From: JBLHZY01 sp050633265
GTDB taxonomy: Bacteria; Pseudomonadota; Alphaproteobacteria; Rhodobacterales; Rhodobacteraceae
Length of the DNA stretch: 64,000 bases
Direction: 5' to 3'
Assembly (NCBI GenBank): GCA_050633265.1
Contig: JBOEGE010000001.1
Span: 62,001 to 126,000, forward strand
Numbering within the stretch: the stretch's first letter is position 1; each line of letters starts with the position of its first letter. Below, piece after piece: positions 17,846-26,272 of this stretch. A program made the position numbers and the translations under genes. Under the pieces are notes generated by a model that did no database searches, was not told the origin of the DNA, and saw only the letters and a list, made by a program, of their open reading frames with translations.

Positions 17846-17952
17846 GGTGATTCTCCGCGCCGATTGGCCCCAAATGCCCTTCGCTGCAGCGCAGAGATCC
17901 TTCAAAACGCAGCAAATTATCCGGTGATTCGGATATGCAACGCAGGCGTGTG

Positions 17953-17962
17953 TTAGCGCTAA
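17953..17962. promoter_or_regulatory. Putative LacI-type operator 1
   Basis: The 10-bp palindrome TTAGCGCTAA, extended imperfectly to TGTTAGCGCTAAAC, has the central CG typical of LacI/GalR operators. It lies 108 bases upstream of the lacI start, nearer the regulator side of the intergenic region. No binding data are available. Confidence 0.6.
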
Positions 17963-18061
17963 ACCCTTTGGTCCGCTTAGAAATTTCCGTGATGTGGAAT
18001 TTTGCTCTCATCATTTTGGTATATGGGGGCTTTTGCGCAGAATCCAGCTTGATTGCGAAAT

Positions 18062-18075
18062 CTATAACGTTATAG
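18062..18075. promoter_or_regulatory. Putative LacI-type operator 2
   Basis: A perfect 14-bp palindrome, CTATAACGTTATAG, is centred on CG and lies 42 bases upstream of the substrate-binding protein start. This is close to the expected transcription start and is a good place for a repressor. Symmetry, position and the divergent lacI gene support it. Confidence 0.65.
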
Positions 18076-18116
18076 GCTCGCTATTAACGAATAGATAACC
18101 AAGGGAGGACGACTTA

Positions 18117-19352
18117 ATGAAAATGATGAAAACACTTCTGGGCGCCACAGCGCTTTGTGTTGCGGGGGCCTCGGCCTATGCAACGGATCTCGAAGTCACA
18201 CATTGGTGGACTTCAGGCGGCGAAGCGGCAGCGGTTGCTGAGCTTGCCAAAGCGCTTGATGCAGGCGGCAATCACAAATGGGTTGATGGCGCGATTGCAG
18301 GCTCGGGCGGCGTGGCACGCCCCATCATTATTTCGCGTATTCTGGGCGGCGATCCCATGGGCGCAACGCAGCTTAACCACGGCCGCCAAGCCGAGGAATT
18401 GATCGAAGCAGGCCTTCTGCTCGACATCACCGATGTTGCCGAAGCAAACGGTTGGAAAGATCTGATCAACCCTCCCGGCCTGCTCGAAAGCTGCACCTTG
18501 GACGGCAAAATTTACTGTGCGCCCGTCAATATCCACTCTTGGCAGTGGATTTGGCTGAGCCACAAAGCCTACGCCGACGCAGGCATTCCTGTGCCGACAA
18601 ACTGGGATGAATTCGCAGCTTCCGCGCCGGCGCTTGAAGCGGCTGGCAAAGTGCCGCTCGCGATGGGTCAGCAGGGCTGGCAAACATCCGGCGCCTTTGG
18701 TGTGATCGCGGTTGCGCTTGGCGGCGTTGATGTTTGGAAGCAAATCAACATCGAGAAAAACGCGGATGTTGCCGCAGGCCCAGAAATGGCCCGCGTCTTT
18801 AAAGCCGCCGCCGATGCGCGCGCGATGGCTGCAAATTCCAAAGTTCAAGACTGGAACCAAGCCACGAATATGGTGATCACCGGCGCTGCTGGCGGCCAGA
18901 TCATGGGCGATTGGGCGCAAGGCGAATTCCAAGTTGCAGGCCAAGTGGCCGGTACGGATTATACCTGCCTTCCAGGCCTTGGCGAAAACGAAGTGATCTC
19001 CACTGGTGGCGATGCCTTCTACTTCCCAGTGAATGACGACGCTGATGTAACGGCTGCGCAAAAAGAGCTGGCCGCTTTGCTGGTTTCGCCTGAAGTTCAG
19101 GTCGCGTTCAACCTCAAGAAAGGCTCGCTGCCCGTGCGCGGCGATGTCGATCTCTCTACAGCAAATGATTGTATGCAAAAGGGGCTCAAAATCCTTGCAG
19201 ATGGCGGCGTAATGCCATCGGGCGATCAAGTGCTTTCGGCGGATACGCAAACTCAGATCGAAGATCTGATGGTTGAGTTCTTTAACGATCCCTCGATCAC
19301 AGCTGAAGATGCGCAGAAGCGTTACGCTGCTCTCATCGCTGACGCCGACTAA
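18117..19352 (+). CDS. Carbohydrate ABC transporter substrate-binding protein (CUT1)
   Basis: The 411-residue periplasmic protein has a signal peptide ending AGASAYAT and the extracellular solute-binding family 1 body (LEVTHWWTSGGEAAAVAELAKAL, later YCAPVNIHSWQWIWLS). Its size and motifs are closest to glucose/mannose-type binding proteins among those I recall. A strong AAGGGAGGA site precedes the ATG. It is the first gene of the transporter operon and is separated from the permease by a 122-base gap with a hairpin, consistent with higher expression of the binding protein. The glycoside hydrolases downstream suggest manno- or xylo-oligosaccharides as ligands. Confidence 0.9.
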   Translation: MKMMKTLLGATALCVAGASAYATDLEVTHWWTSGGEAAAVAELAKALDAGGNHKWVDGAIAGSGGVARPIIISRILGGDPMGATQLNHGRQAEELIEAGLLLDITDVAEANGWKDLINPPGLLESCTLDGKIYCAPVNIHSWQWIWLSHKAYADAGIPVPTNWDEFAASAPALEAAGKVPLAMGQQGWQTSGAFGVIAVALGGVDVWKQINIEKNADVAAGPEMARVFKAAADARAMAANSKVQDWNQATNMVITGAAGGQIMGDWAQGEFQVAGQVAGTDYTCLPGLGENEVISTGGDAFYFPVNDDADVTAAQKELAALLVSPEVQVAFNLKKGSLPVRGDVDLSTANDCMQKGLKILADGGVMPSGDQVLSADTQTQIEDLMVEFFNDPSITAEDAQKRYAALIADAD

Positions 19353-19369
19353 GAACGACCTCCCAACAA

Positions 19370-19395
19370 ACCGGCGTGCCAATCGGCGCGCCGGT
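19370..19395 (+). other. Intercistronic stem-loop after the binding-protein gene
   Basis: ACCGGCG (19370-19376) pairs with CGCCGGT (19389-19395). There is no T tract, so this is more likely an mRNA stabiliser or partial attenuator than a terminator. Such stems are common after binding-protein genes in ABC operons. Confidence 0.6.
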
Positions 19396-19474
19396 AACTG
19401 CATGAACATCAGGCGCGCCCAACGTGGCGCGTCCTCGATATCTTTATGCTCGGAAGGCGCCAAAGGGGACCAAA

Positions 19475-20404
19475 ATGACCGCAACAGAACCGCCAGTATT
19501 GGCAAGGCCTGCGCAGAGTTCGCGCCCGCCAATTAAGCTCTTCAAAAACATGAGCGCGAAAATCGCGTCCATCCCGATGGTTGCCACAGCGCTGGTGATT
19601 TTCTTTGGGTGCTCGGTTTGGACAGTCGTCCACTCCTTCACAAAATCACGCATGTTGCCCAAGCTCGATTTCGTCGGGCTTGATCAATATGAGCGCCTCT
19701 GGGGAACGCGCCGCTGGCTGATCTCCATCGAGAACCTCGCAATTTACGGCATTCTGTCAATGCTTTTCACACTGGTGATTGGCTTTACACTGGCCGCCCT
19801 TTTGGATCGAAAAATTCGCTTTGAAGGGGTCTTCCGAACAATCTTTCTCTACCCGTTCGCGCTTTCCTTCATCGTCACCGGGCTTGTTTGGCAATGGATC
19901 CTCAATCCCGATTTCGGCGTGCAGGGAATTGTGCGCGGCTGGGGCTGGGAAAGCTTCACCTTTGACCCGCTTTATAACGCTGAAATCGTGATTTTCGGCA
20001 TCCTGATTGCCGGGCTGTGGCAGGGCACCGGGTTGATCATGTGTATCATGCTCGCAGGTCTGCGCGGCATCGACGAAGACATCTGGAAAGCCACCAAGGT
20101 GGACGGGATTTCAACATGGAAAACCTATGTCGTGGTGATCATTCCGATGATGAAACCGGTCTTTATCACCGCCCTTGTCTTGATCGCGGCGGGCATTGTG
20201 AAAGTCTATGATCTTGTCGTGGCGCAAACATCCGGCGGGCCGGGGCTCGCCTCTGAAGTGCCGGCAAAATATGTCTATGACAAAATGTTCCAAGCCCAGA
20301 ACCTCGGCCAAGGCTTTGCCGCCTCCACCATGATGCTTGTTTCTGTGTTTATCATATTAATTCCATGGGCTTACCTACAATACGGAGGCAAGAAAAATGG
20401 TTGA
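19475..20404 (+). CDS. Sugar ABC transporter permease 1 (MalF-type)
   Basis: The 309-residue inner-membrane protein has about six spans, starting near residue 32 (IPMVATALVIFFGCSVWTVV). The EAA loop that contacts the ATPase is seen as GLRGIDEDIWKATKVDGIS near residue 200. The start at 19475 has AAAGGGGA upstream. Its 3' end overlaps the next permease by 8 bases. With its partner it forms the CUT1 channel. Confidence 0.92.
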   Translation: MTATEPPVLARPAQSSRPPIKLFKNMSAKIASIPMVATALVIFFGCSVWTVVHSFTKSRMLPKLDFVGLDQYERLWGTRRWLISIENLAIYGILSMLFTLVIGFTLAALLDRKIRFEGVFRTIFLYPFALSFIVTGLVWQWILNPDFGVQGIVRGWGWESFTFDPLYNAEIVIFGILIAGLWQGTGLIMCIMLAGLRGIDEDIWKATKVDGISTWKTYVVVIIPMMKPVFITALVLIAAGIVKVYDLVVAQTSGGPGLASEVPAKYVYDKMFQAQNLGQGFAASTMMLVSVFIILIPWAYLQYGGKKNG

Positions 20405-21317
20405 TTTACCCAACACATCCGCCGCCGATCACGGGCTTTCCGGCCCCACAGGCCCGCGCCCAAAACGCGCCTTTTCCGGCACCAATATCATGCTCTATGG
20501 CACGTTGATTTTCGTCGCCATTTACTATCTCGTGCCGCTCTATGTGATGGTTGTGACCTCGCTAAAAGGCATGCCGGAAATCCGCCTAGGCAATGTGTTT
20601 TCCCCGCCCGTTGAGGTGACGTTTCAGCCATGGGTCAAGGCGTGGTCGCAGGCCTGTACAGGCATCAATTGCGATGGGTTGAGCCGCGGTTTTTGGAACT
20701 CGGTGCAGATCTTGGTTCCTTCTGTGTTGATCTCAATCGCGGTGGCGTCTGTGAACGGCTATGCGCTTTCTAACTGGCGCTTTAAAGGCTCGGAGGTCTT
20801 TTTCACCATCCTGATCATCGGCGCCTTTATCCCCTACCAAGTCATGATTTATCCCATCGTGATCATCCTGCGCGAGCTTGGCCTTTACGGCGGGCTTTGG
20901 GGGCTTGTTGGCGTGCACACTGTCTTTGGCATGCCGATCTTAACCTTGCTGTTTCGCAACTATTTTGCCTCCGTTCCAGAAGAGCTGTTTAAGGCCGCCC
21001 GCGTCGATGGCGCCGGCTTCTGGGGCATCTATTTTCAGATCATGCTGCCCATGGCTCTGCCGATCTTCGTTGTGGCGATCATCTTACAAGTGACAGGCAT
21101 TTGGAACGATTTCCTCTTTGGGGTGATCTACACCAAACCCGATCTCTACCCGATGACTGTGCAGCTCAATAACATCGTGAATTCGGTCCAAGGGGTGAAG
21201 GAATACAACGTCAATATGGCGGCGACCCTTCTCACCGGACTTGTTCCCCTGATCATCTATTTTGCCTCCGGCAAACTCTTCGTGCGCGGCATCGCTGCGG
21301 GCGCGGTGAAAGGCTAA
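20397..21317 (+). CDS. Sugar ABC transporter permease 2 (MalG-type)
   Basis: The 306-residue partner permease has a hydrophilic N-terminus (about 1-30), then six spans. The EAA loop reads VPEELFKAARVDGAGFWGIYFQI. The protein contains a short periplasmic insertion with two cysteines (QACTGINCDG, about residues 84-93) between the first two spans. The start overlaps the previous gene by 8 bases. Confidence 0.92.
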   Translation: MVDLPNTSAADHGLSGPTGPRPKRAFSGTNIMLYGTLIFVAIYYLVPLYVMVVTSLKGMPEIRLGNVFSPPVEVTFQPWVKAWSQACTGINCDGLSRGFWNSVQILVPSVLISIAVASVNGYALSNWRFKGSEVFFTILIIGAFIPYQVMIYPIVIILRELGLYGGLWGLVGVHTVFGMPILTLLFRNYFASVPEELFKAARVDGAGFWGIYFQIMLPMALPIFVVAIILQVTGIWNDFLFGVIYTKPDLYPMTVQLNNIVNSVQGVKEYNVNMAATLLTGLVPLIIYFASGKLFVRGIAAGAVKG

Positions 21318-21321
21318 GACT

Positions 21322-22395
21322 ATGCAAAACCCATCCGTTTCCATCAAACATCTCGATCTGGCTTTTGGCTCTGTGAAGGTGCTCAAAGATCTCAATCTCG
21401 ACATCGGCCAAGGCGAATTCTTGGTGCTGCTTGGGGCCTCTGGCTGTGGGAAATCCACGCTGCTCAACTGTATCGCAGGGTTGCTCGAAGTCACCGGCGG
21501 GCAGATCCATATCAACGGCGAAAATGTCACCTGGGCCGAGCCAAGCAAACGCGGCATTGGCATGGTGTTTCAATCCTATGCGCTTTACCCGCAGATGAGC
21601 GTTGAGGGGAACCTGTCCTTTGGCCTCAAAAACGCCCGCGTGCCCAAAGAGGAGATCGCCAAACGGGTCGCCCGGGCGGCTGAAATCCTGCAAATTGAGC
21701 CGCTGCTCAAACGCAAACCCGGCGCGCTTTCCGGCGGGCAGCGCCAACGGGTCGCCATTGGCCGCGCGCTGGTGCGCGATGTGGATGTTTTCCTCTTTGA
21801 TGAGCCGCTGTCCAACCTCGATGCCAAACTGCGCGCCGATCTTAGGGTTGAGCTCAAGCAGCTGCACCAGCGGCTGAAAAACACGATGATTTATGTGACC
21901 CATGATCAGGTTGAGGCGATGACATTGGCCGATCGGATCGCGATTATGAAGGGCGGCTTGATCCAACAGCTCGATACGCCGGCCGCGATCTACAACACGC
22001 CGGTGAACAAGTATGTGGCTGATTTCATTGGCTCTCCTGCAATGAATTTCCTTGAAGGCGCTGTATCGGGCAATGATTTCATCGCCGGTGATCTGCGTAT
22101 TCCGCTCAAAGGTTATGGCTTTGGTCCCGGCGGGGCCGTGGATGGCGCGGCCTGGTTTGGCATCCGCCCCGAACATATCGTGGTCGATGGCAAAGCGCCC
22201 TTTACCACCTCATGCAAGGTCGAAATCGTTGAACCTATGGGCTCGGATACGCTGGTTTGGACGCGGGTTGGCGGGGTGCCTTTCCGGGTGCGTATGGACG
22301 GGCAAGCCAGCGTTTCGGTCGGCGAGGATATGAAGATCGGCTTTGATCCTTCGCGGGCCTCCCTGTTTGATAAAGCCACCGAGCTGCGGCTGTAA
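21322..22395 (+). CDS. Sugar ABC transporter ATP-binding protein (MalK/UgpC-type)
   Basis: The 357-residue ATPase has Walker A GASGCGKST (about 39-47), signature LSGGQRQR, Walker B VFLFDEPLSNLD and the switch histidine in VTHDQVEAM. The C-terminal domain (from about 235) is the TOBE/MalK regulatory region (GIRPEHI). It lies 4 bases after permease 2 and completes the transporter. Confidence 0.93.
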   Translation: MQNPSVSIKHLDLAFGSVKVLKDLNLDIGQGEFLVLLGASGCGKSTLLNCIAGLLEVTGGQIHINGENVTWAEPSKRGIGMVFQSYALYPQMSVEGNLSFGLKNARVPKEEIAKRVARAAEILQIEPLLKRKPGALSGGQRQRVAIGRALVRDVDVFLFDEPLSNLDAKLRADLRVELKQLHQRLKNTMIYVTHDQVEAMTLADRIAIMKGGLIQQLDTPAAIYNTPVNKYVADFIGSPAMNFLEGAVSGNDFIAGDLRIPLKGYGFGPGGAVDGAAWFGIRPEHIVVDGKAPFTTSCKVEIVEPMGSDTLVWTRVGGVPFRVRMDGQASVSVGEDMKIGFDPSRASLFDKATELRL

Positions 22396-22409
22396 GCGAG
22401 GCGCTTGGC

Positions 22410-24797
22410 GTGATCCATTTGAGCGAAAACTGGCAGTTTAGCGATGCGCAGGGCGAATATGCTTTGCCCATTTCGCTGCCCTTTGATGCGATCTCGACGC
22501 TGCATAAGGCGGGCGAAATAGCCGAGCCTTATTGGGGCCGCAACGAGTATGATCTGCGCTGGATTGCTGAGCGCGATTGGAGCGCGACATGCGCATTTGA
22601 GCTGGACGATCTTGAGAGCGAGCTGATCCTAAGCGGGCTTGATGGGGTTATAGAGATCTGGCTCAACGGCGCGTTTTTGCTGCGGGCGGACAATGCCTTT
22701 CGCATTTGGCGCGCGGATTTGAGCGGGGCCGTTTTGGGCCGCAATAGGCTTGAGCTGCGGTTTCTATCGGTGGTGAATGAGGGCGCAAAGCTTCAGGCGG
22801 AGCAGGCTTTCCCGGTTCCGTATCATAAGGGCAATTCACCCATTGCCAATGGCAATATGCTGCGCAAACAGCAGTGTGATTTTGGCTGGGATTGGAACAT
22901 CGCGCTGGCGCCGTTTGGGGTGAGCGGGGGAGTGAGTATTTGTGCCAAGAAAAAGCCAGAGCTTGAGGCGCTTCATATAGAGCAGGATCACTCTGCGGTG
23001 GGGCAGGTGCGCCTTGAAATCACTGCGCGGGTTAAGGGTGAGCTGGACGCGCTGCGCTTTGAGATATGCGGTGTTGCGGCTGAGGCGCAGGTGATTGGCG
23101 GCGTGGCGAAGGCTGTGATTGTGCTGGAGGGGGCGCCGCTATGGTGGCCTGCGGGGCAGGGCGATCAGGCGCTGCATGAATTGGTGATGTCGGGCGATGG
23201 GTTTGAGGCGCGCAGGCGCATTGGCTTGCGGGCGATTGAGCTGATGAATGAGCCGGATGAGGCAGGCGTTGGCTTTAAATTCTGCGTCAACGGGCGCGAT
23301 ATCTTTGCCAAGGGCGCGAATTGGATCCCGGCGGATGCGCTGCACGGGCGGATTTCACCCGGAGAGGTGCGTGAATTGCTTGTCTCAGCGCGGGACGCCC
23401 ATATGAATATGATCCGGGTCTGGGGCGGCGGGCGCTATGAGCCGGATTGGTTCTATGACCTGTGCGATGAGCTTGGTTTGATGGTCTGGCAGGATTTCAT
23501 GTTTGCCTGCAATCTTTACCCAAGTGATGATGCATATTTGGCCAACGTTGCCGCAGAAGTTACTGAAAATGTTGAACGTTTACAGCATCACGCCTCTATC
23601 GCGCTTTGGTGTGGCGATAATGAATTGGTCGGCGCACTGAATTGGTATGAGGAAAGCCGCGCGGATCGGGATCGCTATTTGGTTGCTTATGATCGGCTCA
23701 ATCGCTGCATTGAAACGGCCCTGCGCGCGGCTGATCCGGGGGCGAATTGGTGGCCCTCAAGCCCAAGCCCCGGACCGCTGAGCTTTGGCGATGCTTGGCA
23801 TGACGATAGCGCGGGCGACATGCATTTTTGGAGCGTTTGGCATGAGGGGCGCGATTTTGAGCATTACCGGGATGTCAGCCCGCGGTTCTGTTCGGAATTT
23901 GGCTTTCAAAGCTATCCCTCCATGAGCGTGATCCGCCAATTTGCCGAGCCGAAAGATTTCAACATCGCAGCGCCCGTTTTGGAGAGCCATCAGAAAAATG
24001 CAGGCGGAAATGCACGGATTGCCGAGACGATGTTTCGCTATTTCCGCTTCCCTGTGGATTTCGAGAACTTCGTTTATCTGAGCCAAGTACAGCAGGGCCT
24101 TGCGATCAAAACAGCTGTGAGTTTTTGGCGCAGTTTGCGGCCCCATTGCATGGGCGCGCTGATCTGGCAGCTTAACGATACATGGCCCTGCGCGAGCTGG
24201 TCGAGCCTTGATTACGGCGGCAACTGGAAGCTGCTGCACCATATGGCAAAGGGCTTTTATCAACCGGTTCTGGCAAGCGTTCGCCCGGAGCATGGATCGC
24301 TTATTTTTAGCGGAATCAATGACTTGCCGGATGATGTTGATCTTATACTTAACGTCAACTGCTTCACACCAGACGGCACGATGCGCCACCTGGCCGAGGC
24401 AGAGCTGACCATTGGCGATGAGGCGCGCGAAATCTTGCGGATACCTGAGGGCGTGGTGCGCGCGGGCGAGCTGGTCGCCTTTACCTGGAAGGCCAGCGAC
24501 GGGACAGTTTCGGGCGATGTCTTTGCGCCCAAACCGTGGAAATCCTATGATCTGCAACCGCCCAAAATCCGCCAGTCTGTTGATTGGGATGAAAGCGGCG
24601 CAACCATCACGTTAAGCTGCGAGGCGCCGGCATTCTACGTCTCGCTTGAGGCCGATCAGCCCGGGCGCTTTAGCCAGAATGCCTTTGCGCTTTTTCCCGG
24701 GAGCGATGCCAAAATTCGCTTTACCCCGCAGAAGGGCACAGGCGCAAATTTTACCATCCGCGATCTGCATTCCGCAACATACGGAGCCGCGCCATGA
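22410..24797 (+). CDS. Beta-mannosidase (GH2)
   Basis: The 795-residue protein is a GH2 enzyme that removes beta-linked mannose from the non-reducing end of manno-oligosaccharides. The N-terminal sugar-binding domain holds LDGVIEIWLNG, the immunoglobulin-like domain follows, and the TIM barrel has NMIRVWGGGRYEPDWFYDLC, with WQDFMFACNLYP after it. The likely acid/base is Glu405 in WCGDNE and the nucleophile Glu496 in CSEFGFQSYPS. There is no signal peptide, so hydrolysis is cytoplasmic after uptake by the upstream ABC system. Its stop overlaps the next start (ATGA), coupling it to the mannose isomerase. Confidence 0.9.
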   Translation: MIHLSENWQFSDAQGEYALPISLPFDAISTLHKAGEIAEPYWGRNEYDLRWIAERDWSATCAFELDDLESELILSGLDGVIEIWLNGAFLLRADNAFRIWRADLSGAVLGRNRLELRFLSVVNEGAKLQAEQAFPVPYHKGNSPIANGNMLRKQQCDFGWDWNIALAPFGVSGGVSICAKKKPELEALHIEQDHSAVGQVRLEITARVKGELDALRFEICGVAAEAQVIGGVAKAVIVLEGAPLWWPAGQGDQALHELVMSGDGFEARRRIGLRAIELMNEPDEAGVGFKFCVNGRDIFAKGANWIPADALHGRISPGEVRELLVSARDAHMNMIRVWGGGRYEPDWFYDLCDELGLMVWQDFMFACNLYPSDDAYLANVAAEVTENVERLQHHASIALWCGDNELVGALNWYEESRADRDRYLVAYDRLNRCIETALRAADPGANWWPSSPSPGPLSFGDAWHDDSAGDMHFWSVWHEGRDFEHYRDVSPRFCSEFGFQSYPSMSVIRQFAEPKDFNIAAPVLESHQKNAGGNARIAETMFRYFRFPVDFENFVYLSQVQQGLAIKTAVSFWRSLRPHCMGALIWQLNDTWPCASWSSLDYGGNWKLLHHMAKGFYQPVLASVRPEHGSLIFSGINDLPDDVDLILNVNCFTPDGTMRHLAEAELTIGDEAREILRIPEGVVRAGELVAFTWKASDGTVSGDVFAPKPWKSYDLQPPKIRQSVDWDESGATITLSCEAPAFYVSLEADQPGRFSQNAFALFPGSDAKIRFTPQKGTGANFTIRDLHSATYGAAP

Positions 24798-25483
24798 ACC
24801 GCTCAGAGATCAACGAAATCATCGCCGAGAGCGATCAATTCATCCGCTGCCATGGCTATATCCTGCCGCCCTTTGCCTATTGGACGCCCGAGGAAATGCG
24901 CGCCCGTGTGCAGGCGGATAGCGCGATGATCCGCGATCATATGCTTGGCTGGGATATCACCGATTACGGGCAGGGCAATTTCGCCGATCTGGGGCTGTTT
25001 TTGTTCACCGTGCGCAACGGATCAGACGCGAATGTTAAGGCCGGGATGGGCATGCTTTACGCCGAGAAAATCATGATCTCGGGGCAAGATCAGATCAGCC
25101 CGATGCACCGCCATAACCTCAAAACCGAGGACATCATCAATAAGGGCGGTGGCACGCTTGTTTTGGAGCTGTTCAAGGCGGGCGGTGATGGCTCAATCGA
25201 CGAGGAAGCGGATGTTGTGGTGCGCACCGATGGCAGCCTGCGCCGCTTGCACGCCGGGGATCGTTTGCGCCTTGCCCCCGGTGAAAGCGTCACCCTTGAG
25301 CCCGATTGCTGGCATGCGTTTTGGGGCGAGGGGGCGCGTGTTTTGATCGGCGAGGTCTCCAACGTTAACGATGATCGCACCGACAATATTTTCCGCGAGC
25401 CCATCGGCCGCTTTTCACAGATTACCGAGGATACGGCCCCGCGCCATCTTCTTGTTTCCGACTATGATACTTGGCTTAAGTAA
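24794..25483 (+). CDS. D-lyxose ketol-isomerase family (D-lyxose/D-mannose isomerase)
   Basis: This 229-residue cupin matches the D-lyxose isomerase family (formerly DUF1498), which interconverts D-lyxose/D-xylulose and D-mannose/D-fructose. Metal ligands are visible in PMHRHNLKTED (His105, His107, Glu112, with Lys110) and CWHAFWGEG (His174). Translational coupling to beta-mannosidase makes D-mannose the likely substrate in this operon: released mannose would be isomerised to fructose without prior phosphorylation. Length is normal for the family. Confidence 0.85.
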   Translation: MNRSEINEIIAESDQFIRCHGYILPPFAYWTPEEMRARVQADSAMIRDHMLGWDITDYGQGNFADLGLFLFTVRNGSDANVKAGMGMLYAEKIMISGQDQISPMHRHNLKTEDIINKGGGTLVLELFKAGGDGSIDEEADVVVRTDGSLRRLHAGDRLRLAPGESVTLEPDCWHAFWGEGARVLIGEVSNVNDDRTDNIFREPIGRFSQITEDTAPRHLLVSDYDTWLK

Positions 25484-25504
25484 GCCCCATAAGGATATGA
25501 AACC

Positions 25505-26260
25505 ATGACAAAATTCTCTTATCAGCTCTATTCTTCGCGCAATTTCGGCCCGCTTGAAGCAACGCTTGAGATGCTGGGCAAGGATGGCTATGCCCAAGTT
25601 GAGGGCTACGGCGCGCTCTATGCAAAACTGGAGGCGCTTGAGGCGCTGAAGGCCGCGCTCAAGGCCAATAATTTGCATATGGCGACCGGGCATTTCGGCC
25701 TTGATATGGTCGAAAACGATCCGCAGCGGGTTTTGGATATCGCCAAGGAACTCGACATTGAAGCGGTCTATGTGCCCTATTTGATGCCCGATGATCGCCC
25801 CTCCGATAGCGCGGGCTGGAAGGCCTTTGGCGCGCGGCTTCAAGCGGCGGGCGCTCCGCTGCGCGCGGCGGGCCTGCGCTTTGGCTGGCACAATCACGAC
25901 TTTGAGTTTGCCGCGACCCCCGAGGGCGATATTCCGCTCGATCTGATCCTAGAGGGCGGCCCCGATCTTGAGCTTGAGCTCGATATCGCATGGGTGCAGC
26001 GCGGCGGGGCTGATCCGCTGGCCTATATCGCCAAATACGCCGATCGCATCTCGGCTGCGCATGTCAAAGATATCGCCGCACCGGGCGAAAATACCGATGA
26101 AGATGGCTGGGCCGATGTGGGCCATGGGGTGATGGATTGGGCGGCATTGATGGGCGCATTGGAGCAGACGGGCGCGAAATATTTCGTCATGGAGCATGAT
26201 AACCCTTCCGACGATACCCGTTTCTCGCGGCGTGCAATCGCCTCTGTACGATCTTTCTAA
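25505..26260 (+). CDS. Sugar phosphate isomerase/epimerase-type TIM barrel
   Basis: The 251-residue cytoplasmic protein is a short xylose-isomerase-like barrel. Candidate metal-site segments are FGWHNHDFEF (about 122-131), LELELDIAWVQRGG (about 156-169), AAHVKDIA (about 187-194) and the Glu/His of FVMEHDNPSDD. It lies 21 bases after the isomerase and 12 bases before a Gfo/Idh/MocA gene, repeating the pairing seen at 14516-16698. Substrate unknown. Confidence 0.82.
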   Translation: MTKFSYQLYSSRNFGPLEATLEMLGKDGYAQVEGYGALYAKLEALEALKAALKANNLHMATGHFGLDMVENDPQRVLDIAKELDIEAVYVPYLMPDDRPSDSAGWKAFGARLQAAGAPLRAAGLRFGWHNHDFEFAATPEGDIPLDLILEGGPDLELELDIAWVQRGGADPLAYIAKYADRISAAHVKDIAAPGENTDEDGWADVGHGVMDWAALMGALEQTGAKYFVMEHDNPSDDTRFSRRAIASVRSF

Positions 26261-26272
26261 GGAATTGAAATA

